From: Martinezella hainanensis
GTDB lineage: Bacteria; Pseudomonadota; Alphaproteobacteria; Rhizobiales; Rhizobiaceae
Length of the DNA stretch: 64,000 nucleotides
Direction of reading: 5' to 3'
Assembly: GCF_900094555.1 (NCBI RefSeq)
Contig: NZ_FMAC01000015.1
Location: forward strand, 62,001 to 126,000
The position numbers and the translations under genes are program-made. Under the pieces are notes generated by a model. That model searched no databases and was not told the DNA's origin. It saw only the letters and a list, made by a program, of their open reading frames with translations. Below, piece after piece: positions 62,847-64,000 of this stretch (position 1 is its first letter; every line of letters begins with the position of its first letter).

Positions 62847-63577
62847 TGAAACCGGTAGAATTGTCGAACGGCAGGATCTGGAAGGCCAAGAATGCTGCCA
62901 AACTGCACTTCAAGGACATGCTAGCGCGCTATAAGGACGGCGAGGTCGTTGCCGATTATGACGACCACAGCGATTTGTCGGCTCTACTGGAGCGCTTCGA
63001 TCTTCTCGTGACCGACGGTCCATCGAAGATCGGGCCCGGGATCAAGCACTTCGAGCGCCGTCTCAACAAGGGCGATGGTTGGTCTAGCCCGGGCTTTTGG
63101 GTCGTGCGGATCGACGATATCCCGACGGACTTCAGCTATGTCCAGGCCGTGGATGGTCGCCCAAAGAGCGACGCACAAGAGTTTTCGGTTGCGTGCCACA
63201 ACGCAGTATCGGTTGACCTGCTCAAGATGAAGCAGAGGCAGTTCGACCATTTCGCGAATTCAGAGGGCGAGATCGCCTGCGATATCACAGGTGCCTTTGT
63301 TGGCTACGCGCAAGCGCAGCTGAGCCACGCCCATCCACCTTTCGGGCTTATCGTCAAAGAGTTCCGCAAATCGAAAGGCTGGGAAGACCTCGTGCCGCCC
63401 GGCACGCTAACAGAATCTGCTGATGCTCAGATATCGACTCATTTTGCCGACGATCGCGTGGCGCAGGAATTTTCCGCGTTTCATCACGCCGTCGCAACCC
63501 TTCGGATTGTTGCGAAGTCACGACCAGCCGGAAGCACCACAGCGACAGCACCTGTGAAGCGACCGTTACGCTTCTGA
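62846..63577 (+). CDS. DUF3223/DCL-like protein coupled to Hachiman
   Basis: A 243-aa protein with GTG start overlapping the hamB stop by one base. The N-terminal half (KAKNAAKLHFKDMLARY, SALLERF, GIKHFERR, GFWVVRIDDI, DFSYVQAVDG) follows the DUF3223/DCL pattern. The second half has CDITGAFV and LSHAHPPFGLIVKEF, which recalls an HNH-like cysteine/histidine site without being a clear match. Hachiman is normally two genes, so this is a candidate accessory subunit, or simply a co-travelling gene. Confidence 0.68.
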   Translation: MKPVELSNGRIWKAKNAAKLHFKDMLARYKDGEVVADYDDHSDLSALLERFDLLVTDGPSKIGPGIKHFERRLNKGDGWSSPGFWVVRIDDIPTDFSYVQAVDGRPKSDAQEFSVACHNAVSVDLLKMKQRQFDHFANSEGEIACDITGAFVGYAQAQLSHAHPPFGLIVKEFRKSKGWEDLVPPGTLTESADAQISTHFADDRVAQEFSAFHHAVATLRIVAKSRPAGSTTATAPVKRPLRF

Positions 63578-63787
63578 CTTAGTCGGCAATACTTCTCCGT
63601 TGCGGGAGGATCGTTACCCGGGTGGGCGAAGACCGCGTGCGGGCTTCGTTCGCCAAAGGCGAATAGAGCCGTACGCCGCAGGCGGACCGCCAAAACTGTT
63701 TCCGACTTCAAAGAAATGAATCGATGACCCGTGACCGATTCAAAACTGTCGTTGGACGACCGCGCCCGAAAACGCGATTCTGCCGTC

Positions 63788-64000
63788 ATGATCAGGCAAC
63801 CCTACCAGATTTACGTGGAGCGCACCGACCGGACGCAAAACATGTCCCGTTTCTATGCGATGTCGATCGAGCCGAACCTGTTCGGTGAGGCCTGCCTGAT
63901 ACGACGTTGGGGTCGTATCGGTGCAAAGGGTCAATCCATGGTCCACCATTTCGAGCGGGAACAGGATGCGGTGGTGCTTTTCCTCGACCTCACCCGCCAG
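63788..64000 (+). CDS. WGR-domain protein (3' truncated)
   Basis: The frame from ATG 63788 runs off the window end after 71 codons. Residues Y-Q-I-Y-V-E-R-T, then RFYAMSIEPNLFGEACLIRR and WGRIGAKGQSMVHHF form a WGR domain, here as a small stand-alone protein common on rhizobial plasmids. Such domains bind DNA or RNA in larger enzymes; the role of the short form is unknown. Confidence 0.85.
   Translation, partial: MIRQPYQIYVERTDRTQNMSRFYAMSIEPNLFGEACLIRRWGRIGAKGQSMVHHFEREQDAVVLFLDLTRQ

Noticed and set aside
1..64000. CRISPR arrays, tRNA or rRNA genes, insertion sequences
   Set aside because: No regularly spaced repeats, no cloverleaf-like or ribosomal sequence and no transposase features were recognised.

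Overview
The window looks like about 64 kb of a self-transmissible repABC plasmid from an alphaproteobacterium of the Rhizobiaceae (Rhizobium/Agrobacterium/Sinorhizobium group). Three things point there: a repA-repB-repC replicon with an antisense ctRNA and rhizobial-type parS sites, a Ti-plasmid-like transfer system (traI-trb operon, traR, traM, traHBFA / traCDG) under LuxR/LuxI-type quorum control, and rhizobial accessory families (RHE_PE00001/DUF1612, DUF736, WGR). No rRNA, tRNA, CRISPR array or recognisable insertion sequence was seen.

Region 1 (1-23.7 kb) is a DNA 7-deazaguanine modification (Dpd) island. A tightly coupled plus-strand operon holds a DGQHR protein (5' end outside the window), the DNA transglycosylase DpdA, a second DGQHR protein, the preQ0 enzymes QueE, QueD and QueC, and a queuosine-precursor transporter. 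Next come a DUF736 gene, a structured intergenic element and a third DGQHR gene that resembles DndB. A presumed restriction half follows: a RecB/Cas4-like Fe-S nuclease coupled to a 2107-residue double helicase on the plus strand, facing a minus-strand cassette dpdF-dpdG-dpdH plus one small helical protein. No DpdC-like gene was recognised, so the modification may stop at preQ0 in DNA.

Region 2 (23.8-31.8 kb) is accessory: a membrane AbiC-like protein, a DUF1612/HTH protein divergent from a small gene and a tyrosine recombinase, a SEC-C gene pair, and an Mrr-nuclease/STAND-like NTPase.

Region 3 (31.8-47.5 kb) is the backbone: repCBA on the minus strand, with two copies of the same 16-bp parS and an antisense RNA, divergent from traI-trbBCDEJKLFGHI, then traR and its antiactivator traM. 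Region 4 (47.6-50.7 kb) is cargo between traM and traH: an HTH regulator behind a perfect 18-bp inverted repeat, a Shedu-like nuclease and an AAA ATPase/RloB pair. Region 5 (50.8-59.2 kb) holds traHBFA and traCDG diverging from an oriT and a tra box. Region 6 (59.3-64 kb) holds a Hachiman-like pair (hamA-hamB) coupled to a DUF3223-like third gene, then the start of a WGR gene.

Overall, a quorum-regulated conjugative plasmid carries at least six candidate anti-phage or anti-plasmid modules placed at junctions of its replication and transfer blocks. Functional assignments come from motif reading and gene order, because no searches could be run.
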